Of a DNA stretch of 64,000 bases, positions 38,015 through 46,672 are shown piece by piece. Where the stretch lies: contig LT598469.1 in NCBI GenBank assembly GCA_900074745.1, positions 372,001-436,000 on the forward strand, read 5' to 3'. Numbering within the stretch: the first letter of the stretch is position 1; each line of letters starts with the position of its first letter. This stretch comes from Lachancea mirantina. Its lineage: Eukaryota > Ascomycota > Saccharomycetes > Saccharomycetales > Saccharomycetaceae. A program made the translations under genes and the position numbers. The notes under the pieces are model-generated. The model was not told the origin of the DNA. It worked only from the letters and a program-made list of their open reading frames with translations, and did no database searches.

Positions 38015-38254
38015 AACTTACAGCAGAAGAAGGCTCCCCACTAGGACAATCCAGCTTGACGTATATCACTCTACCGGACCTTTTATATCACTTCTATAGT
38101 TTGTGCATTTAATTCACTATAAAATCTGCTTTTCGTAAGGGCTTACTTCAGTTTGACTTCTTACACATCACGAGAATCGAGACATCGACCCTTGGAAGTC
38201 TGCTTTTGAGTCCCACTTTAGATTGAATTAATCCCCCGTATTAGCAGCTATCAA

Positions 38255-39343
38255 ATGGTCGAATCAAACAACCCAGATAAGGTCCTCGCGGCCATCGAAA
38301 CCGAAATCCAAAAGACAAAAGAACATGTGAAACGCGAACCGCCCAAGTTCCCGAACCCCTTCAAAAGGGGCGAAATCAAACCATACCTGCGGTATCGAAA
38401 AACACAGCTTTTTAAGCGCATTTTGGCTATAAAATTGGTGCATTGGACCCTCGCCAGTATTGAAACGTGCCTCATTAACGTTCTTAAGATGGGACCTTTG
38501 CCACAACATGTGTCGTTCATTATGGATGGTAATAGAAGATATGCCAAATCGATGGGACTGCCCATCAAAAGAGGGCACGAAGCAGGCGCTGTGACACTTT
38601 TGGAGTTGCTCAGTGCATGCAAAAAACTCGGCATTCAGGTAATTTCTGCTTATGCATTTTCTATCGAGAATTTTAATCGTCCCCAGGAAGAAGTCGACAC
38701 CCTCACGAGGTTGTTGGCCGAAAAGCTCGACGAAGTGGCACGTCGCGCACAGGATCACAAGAATGAATTGTACGGGCTCAGATTGCGCGTTGTCGGTGAA
38801 AGATCTTTGATCTCCAAGCACTTGGACGACAAAATCACGCGTGTCGAACGTATGACCGAGGAAGGGCAAGAAATGACTCTGTACATTTGTTTCCCGTACA
38901 CTTCCCGAAATGACATATACCATGCAATCTACAACAGCGCTGAAAAGTGCAAATACTTCGATGAATCTACCAGCGACATAACCGCCGCGAGTCTCACCAA
39001 AGAAATGTTCTTCAATGAGTACAGCGACAAATGCGATCTCTTGATTAGAACTAGCGGCCATACTCGACTCTCTGACTACATGCTATGGCAAGTTCATCAA
39101 GATGGGGTAATAGAGTTTTCAAACACCTTGTGGCCCGATTTCAGCTTTTTAGAGTTTTTCATCATTTTGTTGAGATGGAGTTTCTTCACGACGATGGTGA
39201 GAGCCGTCAGAAACCAATTATCAGTGCGTCGTCATGTCTTCCATTTCGCCAAGTCGCATTTCTTCCCCACTAAGAAAAATTATGCAAACCTGGACACACT
39301 TCCAGACCCACCACAAGCCATATCGGTCATTGAAAGAAGCTGA
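38255..39343 (+). CDS. SRT1: cis-Prenyltransferase (dehydrodolichyl diphosphate synthase) Srt1
   Basis: The protein has 362 aa (S. cerevisiae Srt1 343). It extends farnesyl diphosphate with isopentenyl units to make long dolichols; Srt1 acts on lipid particles, notably in sporulation and stationary phase. Family regions I-V are present: HVSFIMDGNRRYAKSMGLP (catalytic Asp), GHEAGAVTLLELLSACKKLGI, SAYAFSIENFNRP, LRLRVVGERSLI, and CDLLIRTSGHTRLSDYMLWQ. The position with VPH2/OAC1 and the sequence favour Srt1 over Rer2. Its stop TGA (39341-39343) is one base from the VPH2 stop on the other strand. Confidence 0.92.
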   Translation: MVESNNPDKVLAAIETEIQKTKEHVKREPPKFPNPFKRGEIKPYLRYRKTQLFKRILAIKLVHWTLASIETCLINVLKMGPLPQHVSFIMDGNRRYAKSMGLPIKRGHEAGAVTLLELLSACKKLGIQVISAYAFSIENFNRPQEEVDTLTRLLAEKLDEVARRAQDHKNELYGLRLRVVGERSLISKHLDDKITRVERMTEEGQEMTLYICFPYTSRNDIYHAIYNSAEKCKYFDESTSDITAASLTKEMFFNEYSDKCDLLIRTSGHTRLSDYMLWQVHQDGVIEFSNTLWPDFSFLEFFIILLRWSFFTTMVRAVRNQLSVRRHVFHFAKSHFFPTKKNYANLDTLPDPPQAISVIERS

Positions 39344-39344
39344 A

Positions 39345-39956
39345 TCACGCTGCAAGTGTCTTGACCACTTCTTTCCGCTCTTTTTTCGCTCTTTCACGCA
39401 ATTTCGCGTCTTCAAGCTTTTGCAAATAGCTATTGTAGACCACCACTTCAGCGACCAGCACCAAGATCCCAGTGAAAAGACACAGGAGAATCCGATGATG
39501 TATTTTCATCCGTGCCGAGGAGTTTGACCAATACCACGCGGCAAAAACAACAGATGCTACCGAAACCAGAACGTTGACCATTGTCGTCACTTGTTCTCTA
39601 ATTTGCTTATTCATTTGTGCAGGTGTCAGTTCCTCTTTATCCCGCGTGGTCGTCGCAAACCCGTCTCTTTTCAACATTGCTTGATATTCTGCTTCTTCCT
39701 GTACTAACCGAAGTTGTTGCATTTTCTCTCTAAATTCCGGAGTATACTGCGAAGTTCTCTGACGTTGCTCTTTGAACTGAAATTCTAAGGGACAAATCAC
39801 CTTTTCCAGCTCGATTCCACTCCACTGAGACTTGCACAAGTCTAACATTAAATGCATCGAAATACAACCGGTTTTCAAGCTTTTTTCGACGTCTTTTCTA
39901 TCATTTAACTGCTTCAGAAGCTGCTTCATCTTGTCATTGAGTTTAATTTCAAACAT
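39345..39956 (-). CDS. VPH2: V-ATPase assembly factor Vph2 (Vma12)
   Basis: The protein has 203 aa (S. cerevisiae 215). Vph2/Vma12 is an ER membrane protein that, with Vma22 and Vma21, assembles the V-ATPase Vo sector. The cytosolic N-terminal half contains SQYTPEFREKMQQLRLVQEEAEYQAML (in two pieces in the family alignment as I recall it). Two transmembrane segments are at ~128-147 (VNVLVSVASVVFAAWYW) and ~156-175 (ILLCLFTGILVLVAEVVVY). The tail is charged. It is divergent from MUB1 across a promoter with an Rpn4 site. It is the counterpart of YKL119C. Confidence 0.92.
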   Translation of the reverse strand: MFEIKLNDKMKQLLKQLNDRKDVEKSLKTGCISMHLMLDLCKSQWSGIELEKVICPLEFQFKEQRQRTSQYTPEFREKMQQLRLVQEEAEYQAMLKRDGFATTTRDKEELTPAQMNKQIREQVTTMVNVLVSVASVVFAAWYWSNSSARMKIHHRILLCLFTGILVLVAEVVVYNSYLQKLEDAKLRERAKKERKEVVKTLAA

Positions 39957-40101
39957 TGGGTCCCCTTGATAAACCAGAGATGTTTTCTGTTAGGTTGACT
40001 GACTTAAGTCTTGATTTATCGACTACTCATCGAGGTCTAATTTTTCACGACAATCAAGATGATGAACCTTGACCGTCATAATCATCACCAACCATCAAAC
40101 T

Positions 40102-40110
40102 GGTGGCAAA
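40102..40110 (+). promoter_or_regulatory. Rpn4 site (PACE) before MUB1
   Basis: GGTGGCAAA, the exact proteasome-associated control element, lies 28 bp before the MUB1 ATG in the 181-bp VPH2-MUB1 spacer. Rpn4 uses this 9-mer to activate proteasome genes. Confidence 0.75.
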
Positions 40111-40137
40111 CAACCGACAAAAAAGAAGTAGGCATTG

Positions 40138-41844
40138 ATGCGAGACTGTAATCATAGATCTGTGTTATTGAACAGGTCGAATATTACTATAACATCTGCC
40201 ATTTACGACCGAAGGGCGTTGGATTGTAACTCTGAAATTCCATTAATTAATTCCCTGAACCATTTGACATACTTGACGTCTAATTCTGCAAAGGTAAGGG
40301 AAACAGTAGCGAACGATGGAGCGTTGGTGCGATTAGTTTCGATTTTGAATGAATGCTACATTTCTCCCCAAAAATTGCAAGACCTTGAGGCAAAAGGCGG
40401 TACTTCGGTTATGGAAAAAGTTAAACGTGAAAGAGAATTAGCCATGATTGCATGGAAATGGACGCTTGCATTCCAATGCTTGATTTTAACGGGGACCCGT
40501 GGAACTGAGAAAATCCGGAAGCAAGTCGTTGCGTCGGGTGTTGTCCCAATTTTGGCAACAGTTCTTGATAATTACTTGCTTTACCAGAAAAATTACGATT
40601 TCTTCAAGAATGCACCTATTGAGTTTGATTTTGCTACTTCCGCTGCTGCGGGCAGTTCGGCATCATCCACTGGCACGAGAGATCCACGAAATGTTTCTTT
40701 GGCAATGACTAGCAGATCGCCCACAAATATTCTAGAAAAAGCATACCATTTAACCAAACCAAACGCGACGAGTCTGGAAATGACTTTTGAAGATATTTGG
40801 GATACCGTGTTACCTGAAAAGTCAGTTTCGTCTGCTCATGACTCAAAAGATATCGTGGTGTCGATTCCGCGACAGTTTGTGCAAGGTAAAATGATCCCTA
40901 AATCTGACGATGTCATATGGTCACTCCAGCTGCTCGCATTCATTTCCAAATATACACACATGAAGAGCAATCTACAAAAAGTTCATTTGGTCGAGTCTCT
41001 TTCATTAAGAGGTTTGCTAGATAGGGCCAGACAAGATCAATCGGCAAATTTGGACATGTCACCGTTAAGAATAAGTGGAGACGAAACACATGAGTGTTTA
41101 GAGGACGTAAACACACAGAGCGTGAACACGCAGGACGTGAATGCGCCGGATGCAAACGCCCAGAAAGTGGATCCACGGTACAGCGGTTTGGTGGCCGGAG
41201 ATTCATTCACGCTGGAACTGTTACACTTTTGCAATGAGGTTAGAACTACAACGCAGAATAAGAAAACGGCTGAAATGTCTAAAGATGATGAGGACTGTAC
41301 ACCACGTATCGTTGACGCGAGAAATTTGAAACGATCGTTCCAGGAATTTTGGAACTACAACACAATTTCGAAAACACTAGATTCCGCCACTTGGAACCGA
41401 ATTTTAAGCAGACGATACCTAAACCTGTTTCCTCTTGTAGAGCGTTTCACGGTTAAGAAAGAAAGCGAAAGAGATATGACTTATTGGAGCTCGGTAATAA
41501 TGAGAAACTCTTGTCGTAAAAATGAAGCAACAGGAGTTCGACAGTGCGCCAATTTTGCATGCGGCAAATGGGAAGACTATCCAAAAAGGTTCGCAAAATG
41601 CAGGAGATGTAAGAGGACCAAGTATTGCTCAAGGGAGTGCCAACTACAATCTTGGAATTATCACAGGTATTGGTGCCAAGAAGTCGGCTCGTCGTCCGTC
41701 GGTGCCTCTTCAAATGGCAGCGGGACAGACACCCCCAATGAAGGAAGTAATTCTGCCTCACTAGCAGATCCAAGTAACGTCGGGCGTTCGGTAACTGAAA
41801 ATGATCGCTCAACACTAGGAGCCTCTGCTGGAAATCTCAACTAA
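40138..41844 (+). CDS. MUB1: Mub1, MYND-finger partner of ubiquitin ligase Ubr2
   Basis: The protein has 568 aa from the ATG at 40138 (MRDCNHRSVLLN); S. cerevisiae Mub1 has about 620. Mub1 with Ubr2 and Rad6 ubiquitylates Rpn4 and the kinetochore protein Dsn1. The N-terminal armadillo-like region is conserved (YDRRALDCNSEIPLINSLN, YLTSNSAKVRETVANDGALV, CLILTGTRGTEKIRK). A less conserved Ser/Asp-rich middle includes a short repeat (TQSVNTQDVNAPDANAQ). A MYND zinc finger sits at ~460-505 (CANFACGKWEDYP, CRRCKRTKYCSRECQLQSW, HRYWCQEVGSS). It is the counterpart of YMR100W. Confidence 0.95.
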   Translation: MRDCNHRSVLLNRSNITITSAIYDRRALDCNSEIPLINSLNHLTYLTSNSAKVRETVANDGALVRLVSILNECYISPQKLQDLEAKGGTSVMEKVKRERELAMIAWKWTLAFQCLILTGTRGTEKIRKQVVASGVVPILATVLDNYLLYQKNYDFFKNAPIEFDFATSAAAGSSASSTGTRDPRNVSLAMTSRSPTNILEKAYHLTKPNATSLEMTFEDIWDTVLPEKSVSSAHDSKDIVVSIPRQFVQGKMIPKSDDVIWSLQLLAFISKYTHMKSNLQKVHLVESLSLRGLLDRARQDQSANLDMSPLRISGDETHECLEDVNTQSVNTQDVNAPDANAQKVDPRYSGLVAGDSFTLELLHFCNEVRTTTQNKKTAEMSKDDEDCTPRIVDARNLKRSFQEFWNYNTISKTLDSATWNRILSRRYLNLFPLVERFTVKKESERDMTYWSSVIMRNSCRKNEATGVRQCANFACGKWEDYPKRFAKCRRCKRTKYCSRECQLQSWNYHRYWCQEVGSSSVGASSNGSGTDTPNEGSNSASLADPSNVGRSVTENDRSTLGASAGNLN

Positions 41845-42098
41845 AAATTTTGGTAAAATGAATAGAATAGAGTAAAATGATTAAAAGGCGATTTTTCAAA
41901 GGTCTTGGAAATCGTCTCGCGTGGGTAGGGATTGGCATATAAATTTTGCATATAAGGTTAAAAAAAGCACGAAGTTCTGTTTAAACTTCCAACTAGCTGT
42001 AGGGGTAATTAATGTCGATTTGCGATGTTCCCGCGGGTTTCTTTTATGTGATAAAACTTTATTCAAATGCAATATAAAGATCAAACTATGTAATGGTT

Positions 42099-43995
42099 TT
42101 ATGACTCTTTATTTATGTCGTCCAGTTCTTCACTCTCGTCACTTTCATATTCACGACTAACATCACTCCATTCGATGTAGTACTCTCTCATCATCCTTTT
42201 GTAGGTTTTAAGGAAAAGGGGGTCGTAGGGAAAATAGCTTTGAAGATCAATGAACTGTTGACGAGTTGCCAATGTCCAGTTACTCATGGAGCTGGATGAA
42301 CCCTCCGTTTTGGCTTTACCAGTGATTCCTCTCAGTCTCTCGTTATTGTTATTTTCGATAATGCTGAAGCAGTAGACAAGTCCCTCATGCTGGGCTATGC
42401 GCGCGAACATCATCATAACATTCTCATTACAATATTTCAAGGGATTGAATTTCGATAAAACCATCCACTGAAAGAATTTGTCTAGATCGCACTCCCATTT
42501 ATCGCCATTGCGAAAGACTGCATGTCGGAAACAGAATATGTAACAGAGAGCTTGAAAAGCGGCGTAGAAATGTTTGAACCTTTCAACTCCACCATGCTGA
42601 GTAACCTCCTCTTCCCTCTCGAGCACATACCTGTTAAGCCATGAGGTTAGATAACTGGCAACAAATATGATCTGAGTATTGGTTAGCTTCTTTGCGCGAG
42701 CTATGAATGATCCGATATATTGAAGCGCTTTAATCCGTTTCTCAATGATTTCGGTGGTGGTAAATGCAATGTCAATCAAAGTGACCAGGAATGCGTCCAT
42801 AAGTTCGGGCTGTTGCTGAGAAACATGGAACATGATATACTGAATAGATTTGGTATAGTAAGTTGGTAAAATGTGAGACCGAAACAAACTGACCAATGTA
42901 TTGAAAATGGCCACGCCATCGCCACTATCCAAACTTTCAGGTGTCAAAGACTGAGATAGCTTTTTCGTAATGAGCGCCAATATGGCATCTAATTTGAATG
43001 ACAATTCCTTGATATTTTGCGAGATCTCAACGTTATACTCTTCTTCACCTTCGAATATTTCGTCGGCTTCTCTATCGGATTCATCTTCGTCATCAGAATT
43101 TGGAACATTCATAATTTGCACTGCATCCTCCTGGGCACTTTCCGCGTCATCCAATTCATCGTCAATATCTTCTTCCAAATCATCGTCAAGTTCATCCAAT
43201 TCGTTCTGCAACTCGACATCTATGGAAATGACTTTTTCCACAATCAAAGACCAGCATTGAAATCGCAATTCTTTACAGTAATCTGTAAGAATGAGAAGAT
43301 TAGACGTGTAGTTTAAAAGGTTCCTCTTGGTATCATTTTTATTTGGAAACAATTTGGTAATATCCGAATTGATGAAAGCAGTGGACGATGGAGTGGTTCG
43401 CAGAAAATATCTAAGCATTTCATGGTGTTGTTGGGTCTTTTCAGGTGGGAGCACGAAATTCGATATCAGGAGGTAAGACACCTCTTGCCACCATTTAGGC
43501 AAACTCGAGCACAAAATCTTGACGAAAAATATGTACGTACTTAGAGCAGTTGCAGGCAATTCCCACCACTTCTCAAAGCTTATCACAGAATGGATCAACG
43601 ACGTACACGTTGGAGTATCAATTTTGCTGATATTATTCGAAAGTACACGCAATAGAACCGTAAAGTTCTCAGGCGATATTCTTAGAGGATCAGATGCTCC
43701 AAGCGACAACTGGCTTGCCAAAGTATCTATCTGAGATGCGTCGTTCTGAAAACTTGTTAGTTACCACGAAATGGAATAAAAAGTCGCTACATCAAAAACA
43801 TACCCCATCTAAATCTTCCAGCGCATTTTTAACATATTTGCTGTACAATTTCATTGAGAACCCAGCGTTTTCTTCTGAGTTTCTCATCTTTTGACCATCT
43901 TGTGCATCCACAAATTCTACTCGCCTTTTTTTCGTTTCTTTGGCCACTGGTAACTCGTTCGAAGACCTCTTAGCGGCATTATCAACTGCCATCAT
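42099..43995 (-). CDS. RRN3: RNA polymerase I initiation factor Rrn3 (TIF-IA), two exons
   Basis: Exon 1 is 43995-43804 (64 codons, MMAVDNAAKRSSNELPVAKE to ALEDLDG) and exon 2 is 43745-42099, giving 612 aa (S. cerevisiae 627). Rrn3 binds Pol I (Rpa43) and bridges it to core factor; its phosphorylation tunes rRNA synthesis. Without exon 1 the conserved LYSKYVKNALEDLD segment would be lost and exon 2 would have no ATG near its start. Exon 2 shows SFEKWWELPATALSTYIFFVKILCS, PNKNDTKRNLLNYTSNLL, an acidic insert at ~255-300, AKKLTNTQIIFVASYLTSWLNRYV and LQSYFPYDPLFLK. PAC and RRPE sites precede the gene. It is the counterpart of YKL125W. Confidence 0.94.
43746..43803 (-). other. 58-nt spliceosomal intron in RRN3
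   Basis: On the minus strand the intron starts GTATGT at 43803 (exact yeast 5' splice site) and ends TTTTCAG at 43746. A branch site AACTAAC (one change from TACTAAC) has its branch A about 11 nt from the 3' end. Phase is 0. Unspliced RNA meets TGA after three codons. Exon joining restores the conserved Rrn3 N-terminus. Confidence 0.88.
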
Positions 43996-44080
43996 TTCAA
44001 CAGGACCAAACGATCAATCACCGAGCCAAATCACCCTTGGTCTATCTATCTTTTTGGTGATGTTAAAAAGCTCATCTCAT

Positions 44081-44103
44081 CTCATCGCTAATCAAAAATT
44101 TTT
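44081..44103. promoter_or_regulatory. PAC + RRPE pair upstream of RRN3
   Basis: CTCATCGC (reverse PAC) at 44081-44088 and AAAAATTTTT (RRPE-like) at 44094-44103 lie 86-108 bp before the RRN3 ATG. A CTCAT series (44071-44085) precedes the PAC. The pair fits co-regulation with ribosome-biogenesis genes. Confidence 0.75.
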
Positions 44104-44256
44104 AGACCTTACAAGACGTTATCAGGTACGAAACCAAATCGCCGTACAGTTAAACCATGAGACAAAATCTGGATTATAAGGCACCGACCTTGCCATCCAC
44201 AAGCTCTCAGCCTTGTGAACCACAATATGATCATATTTTTTATTTGTATAGTTCAA

Positions 44257-46308
44257 CTATTTAATGCTTCTGCCGGGGGCCATAGAGCTTCCGAGTTGTT
44301 CTGAACCCACGTAAGTCCAACCACCGAATTGTTGCTGAACGCTTTCAGTGAGAAAATCGTTGACAACACTGTCAACAGGCAGCTCACGTGTAAATTCTTG
44401 ATCAAAATTGCTGGTATCGAGAGAATTCAAGACAGGAGGCTTGTAAGGCGGAATATAACCTTTGACCCACAGACGTTTCCAGCTTAGTTGACTGAAAAAT
44501 GCATGGGATTTGATCACGTCGGCACCGCGGTATCCTAATCTTCTCTTCGGGTCACGGCTCAGTAGACCAATGAGAAGATCCTTTGCGTCGTTATCGAAAC
44601 CATCTGGAAAACGTAAAGGTTCTTGTAAAATCTTCTTGTACATTTTGGGGACGTTTTCGTCGTAGTAGGGGGGAAGACCTGTTAGCATTTCGTACAACAA
44701 AACGCCCAGCGTCCACCAATCGACCACTTTAGAGTAACCTTGTCCCAGCAGGAGCTCAGGAGCCAAATATTCGGGTGTTCCACAAAAAGTATTGGTTTTA
44801 TCCTGACCCTTCATATCGAGTTTGCACAACCCGAAATCGCACAGCGCGATATGACCCTGATAATCGAGCAGAATATTTTCCGGTTTGAGATCACGGTAAA
44901 TCACGTTGAGACTATGCAGGGTCTCTAGAGCACACAGAAGTTCGGCGGCGTAGAACCGCGCGCGTGATAAATTAAATCTACCCTCTCGCTGTAGATGATA
45001 GAACAACTCTCCACCGTTGATGAATGCTAAAACCAAGTACAATTTATCGGGGGATTGGAATGAAAATTTGAGCGGTACAATAAAGGGGTTTTCGACTCGA
45101 GCAAGAACGGTTCGTTCCGCTAGTGTGTGTGTCACTTCTGATTTTGAAACAATATATGATTTTCGAATGGCCTTGAGCGCGTAAACTTTGCTGGTGTCCT
45201 TTTTCCTGACTTGCATGACTTTACCGAACGACCCTTTGCCAATCACTTTGAGTAAATCGAAATCGTCGATGGTCAAGGCCCTGTTCGTTGCTGGCTTAAA
45301 ATCAACCGTGACATTCAGTTTACCACAGTCGTGATCGAACTCAATCCATTGGTGATTGTACAGGCGGAAACTTGTCGCAGAGTCAAAATCGAGCTTCAGT
45401 GGTAAACTACAAGATCCCAACTGGATATCCTGATTAGAGTTGATCTTGTCCAAAAGAATGGCCAATTGCGGGTCTGACGAGTGCAATTGCTGCCACGTCT
45501 TGGAAGGCAGAAGTATGGACGGAATTCGCGCAAATGCCTCGATTTTTAAAAACGGTAATTTGCGAGTCACATCGAAAGTTGAGATTTTGTTGAGCGTCGG
45601 TTTGCAAATTGTACCCGATTCAGGTTCGATTGTCGCAACCGTGTTGTCGAATTCGATCGTAAAATACAGGAGCGGATTTAGGTCTGGCGATCCGGGAAGT
45701 GTAATAGTTGAAGGAATGTAATGCGTCGCGACGTCTCCATCTATCAAATTGTCGTCGTCCTGGCTGTCGCTGAGCCCAATTTGAGACAATGACGATACTA
45801 GTTCTTCCAGATTGACGTCGTTAGCTGCTTTATTCGTGACTCCAGAACTCAAGAGTTTGGTCAAAATTTGGCCATTCGAAGTTATTGGGAATGGAAGCCG
45901 GAAATCGTCGCCTCCGTAAACTTTGATAGTCATGATACCAGACAGTTTCACAGCCCTGGTCCTCGTCGAGATAGAACTGGTATTACTGGCTTGCTCTTCA
46001 CTAGGTTCGATGTCAGTGCCGCTCTCTTTAAAAGTCGACGCTGACGAATTCGTCGTACTCTTGTGTATTTCTGTCGAAAGTCTCACTGGAGCTATCGACG
46101 AAGGAGACGCGACGATCGTTTCTTTCCGATCCAATGATTTGCGGGGTGATTCCGCGTACTGCGTTTGAATCTTTTGGGTTCCCTTCAATCCGAATGCTCC
46201 ATGTTTCTCCTTTTCCTTCTGTTCCTTCTCACGTTCTCGATCTTTGTCCGTATCTTTCGGCTCCTTCGAGCGACCAAACTTGAATTTGGAGAGCTTCCAA
46301 GAGTACAT
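44257..46308 (-). CDS. YPK1: AGC kinase Ypk1/Ypk2 (SGK homologue)
   Basis: The protein has 683 aa (Ypk1 680, Ypk2 677). It is the TORC2 and Pkh1/2 effector that controls sphingolipid synthesis, flippase kinases and endocytosis. The N-terminal ~340 residues are regulatory, with a charged start (MYSWKLSKFKFGRSKEPKD). The kinase domain spans ~350-610: IGKGSFGKVMQVRKKD, YALKAIRKSYIV, VIYRDLKPENILLDYQGHI, DFGLCKLD, and activation loop TNTFCGTPEYLAPE with the PDK-site Thr. The AGC tail has the turn motif region and hydrophobic motif FGGWTYVGSEQLG. One gene stands for the WGD pair YKL126W/YMR104C. Confidence 0.96.
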   Translation of the reverse strand: MYSWKLSKFKFGRSKEPKDTDKDREREKEQKEKEKHGAFGLKGTQKIQTQYAESPRKSLDRKETIVASPSSIAPVRLSTEIHKSTTNSSASTFKESGTDIEPSEEQASNTSSISTRTRAVKLSGIMTIKVYGGDDFRLPFPITSNGQILTKLLSSGVTNKAANDVNLEELVSSLSQIGLSDSQDDDNLIDGDVATHYIPSTITLPGSPDLNPLLYFTIEFDNTVATIEPESGTICKPTLNKISTFDVTRKLPFLKIEAFARIPSILLPSKTWQQLHSSDPQLAILLDKINSNQDIQLGSCSLPLKLDFDSATSFRLYNHQWIEFDHDCGKLNVTVDFKPATNRALTIDDFDLLKVIGKGSFGKVMQVRKKDTSKVYALKAIRKSYIVSKSEVTHTLAERTVLARVENPFIVPLKFSFQSPDKLYLVLAFINGGELFYHLQREGRFNLSRARFYAAELLCALETLHSLNVIYRDLKPENILLDYQGHIALCDFGLCKLDMKGQDKTNTFCGTPEYLAPELLLGQGYSKVVDWWTLGVLLYEMLTGLPPYYDENVPKMYKKILQEPLRFPDGFDNDAKDLLIGLLSRDPKRRLGYRGADVIKSHAFFSQLSWKRLWVKGYIPPYKPPVLNSLDTSNFDQEFTRELPVDSVVNDFLTESVQQQFGGWTYVGSEQLGSSMAPGRSIK

Positions 46309-46470
46309 AGTGTCTTTACCAAACCCACGAGCCTACTCTCTTGCCGACTAGTTCTTGATTGATAGTAGGCCGATGCCTTCACAAGGTCAGGATTTTGGTT
46401 CCCGTAACAAGCTCGAGTTTCGAAGTTACCCGGAAATACAAAAATTATGTGATCAAAACGAAAAGGCCTT

Positions 46471-46481
46471 GGTTCGAACCC
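46471..46481. promoter_or_regulatory. Isolated B-box-like sequence (possible extra TFIIIC site)
   Basis: GGTTCGAACCC matches the Pol III B box GGTTCGANNCC exactly and contains the 10-bp palindrome GGTTCGAACC. No A box or tRNA cloverleaf lies at the right distance. It could be an ETC-type TFIIIC site, a tRNA relic or chance. Confidence 0.35.
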
Positions 46482-46490
46482 TCAAGGAGC

Positions 46491-46510
46491 ATTTATTTAT
46501 TTATTTATTT
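46491..46510. repeat. (ATTT)5 microsatellite
   Basis: Five uninterrupted ATTT units in the YPK-PGM spacer, 10 bp after the B-box-like site. Confidence 0.9.
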
Positions 46511-46672
46511 CAAAGGAGACCAGAAACTCTGATAGGCCGCCGATCGTAGTGACAAAGAACATGACAATGGTGGATTGCTCAATGGATATTGATTGTACTG
46601 TATGCGACCTTCGCTACTGGAAAGTAGCCGGTAAAATATATATGGATTTACAAAAATCATAGTAGATGAAAA

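Larger units (their letters stand above)
46309..46672. other. PGM-YPK tandem spacer
   Basis: These 364 bp hold the YPK promoter and the PGM terminator. They contain a B-box-like GGTTCGAACCC at 46471-46481 and, immediately after it, five ATTT units (46491-46510). No tRNA can be folded around the B box. Confidence 0.5.

Noticed and set aside
38264-39061. 265-codon minus-strand ORF inside SRT1
   Set aside because: Antisense shadow of a clear cis-prenyltransferase gene.
43694-43894. 66-codon plus-strand ORF spanning the RRN3 intron
   Set aside because: Antisense to RRN3 exon-intron junctions; the splice signals and the Rrn3 match explain this segment.
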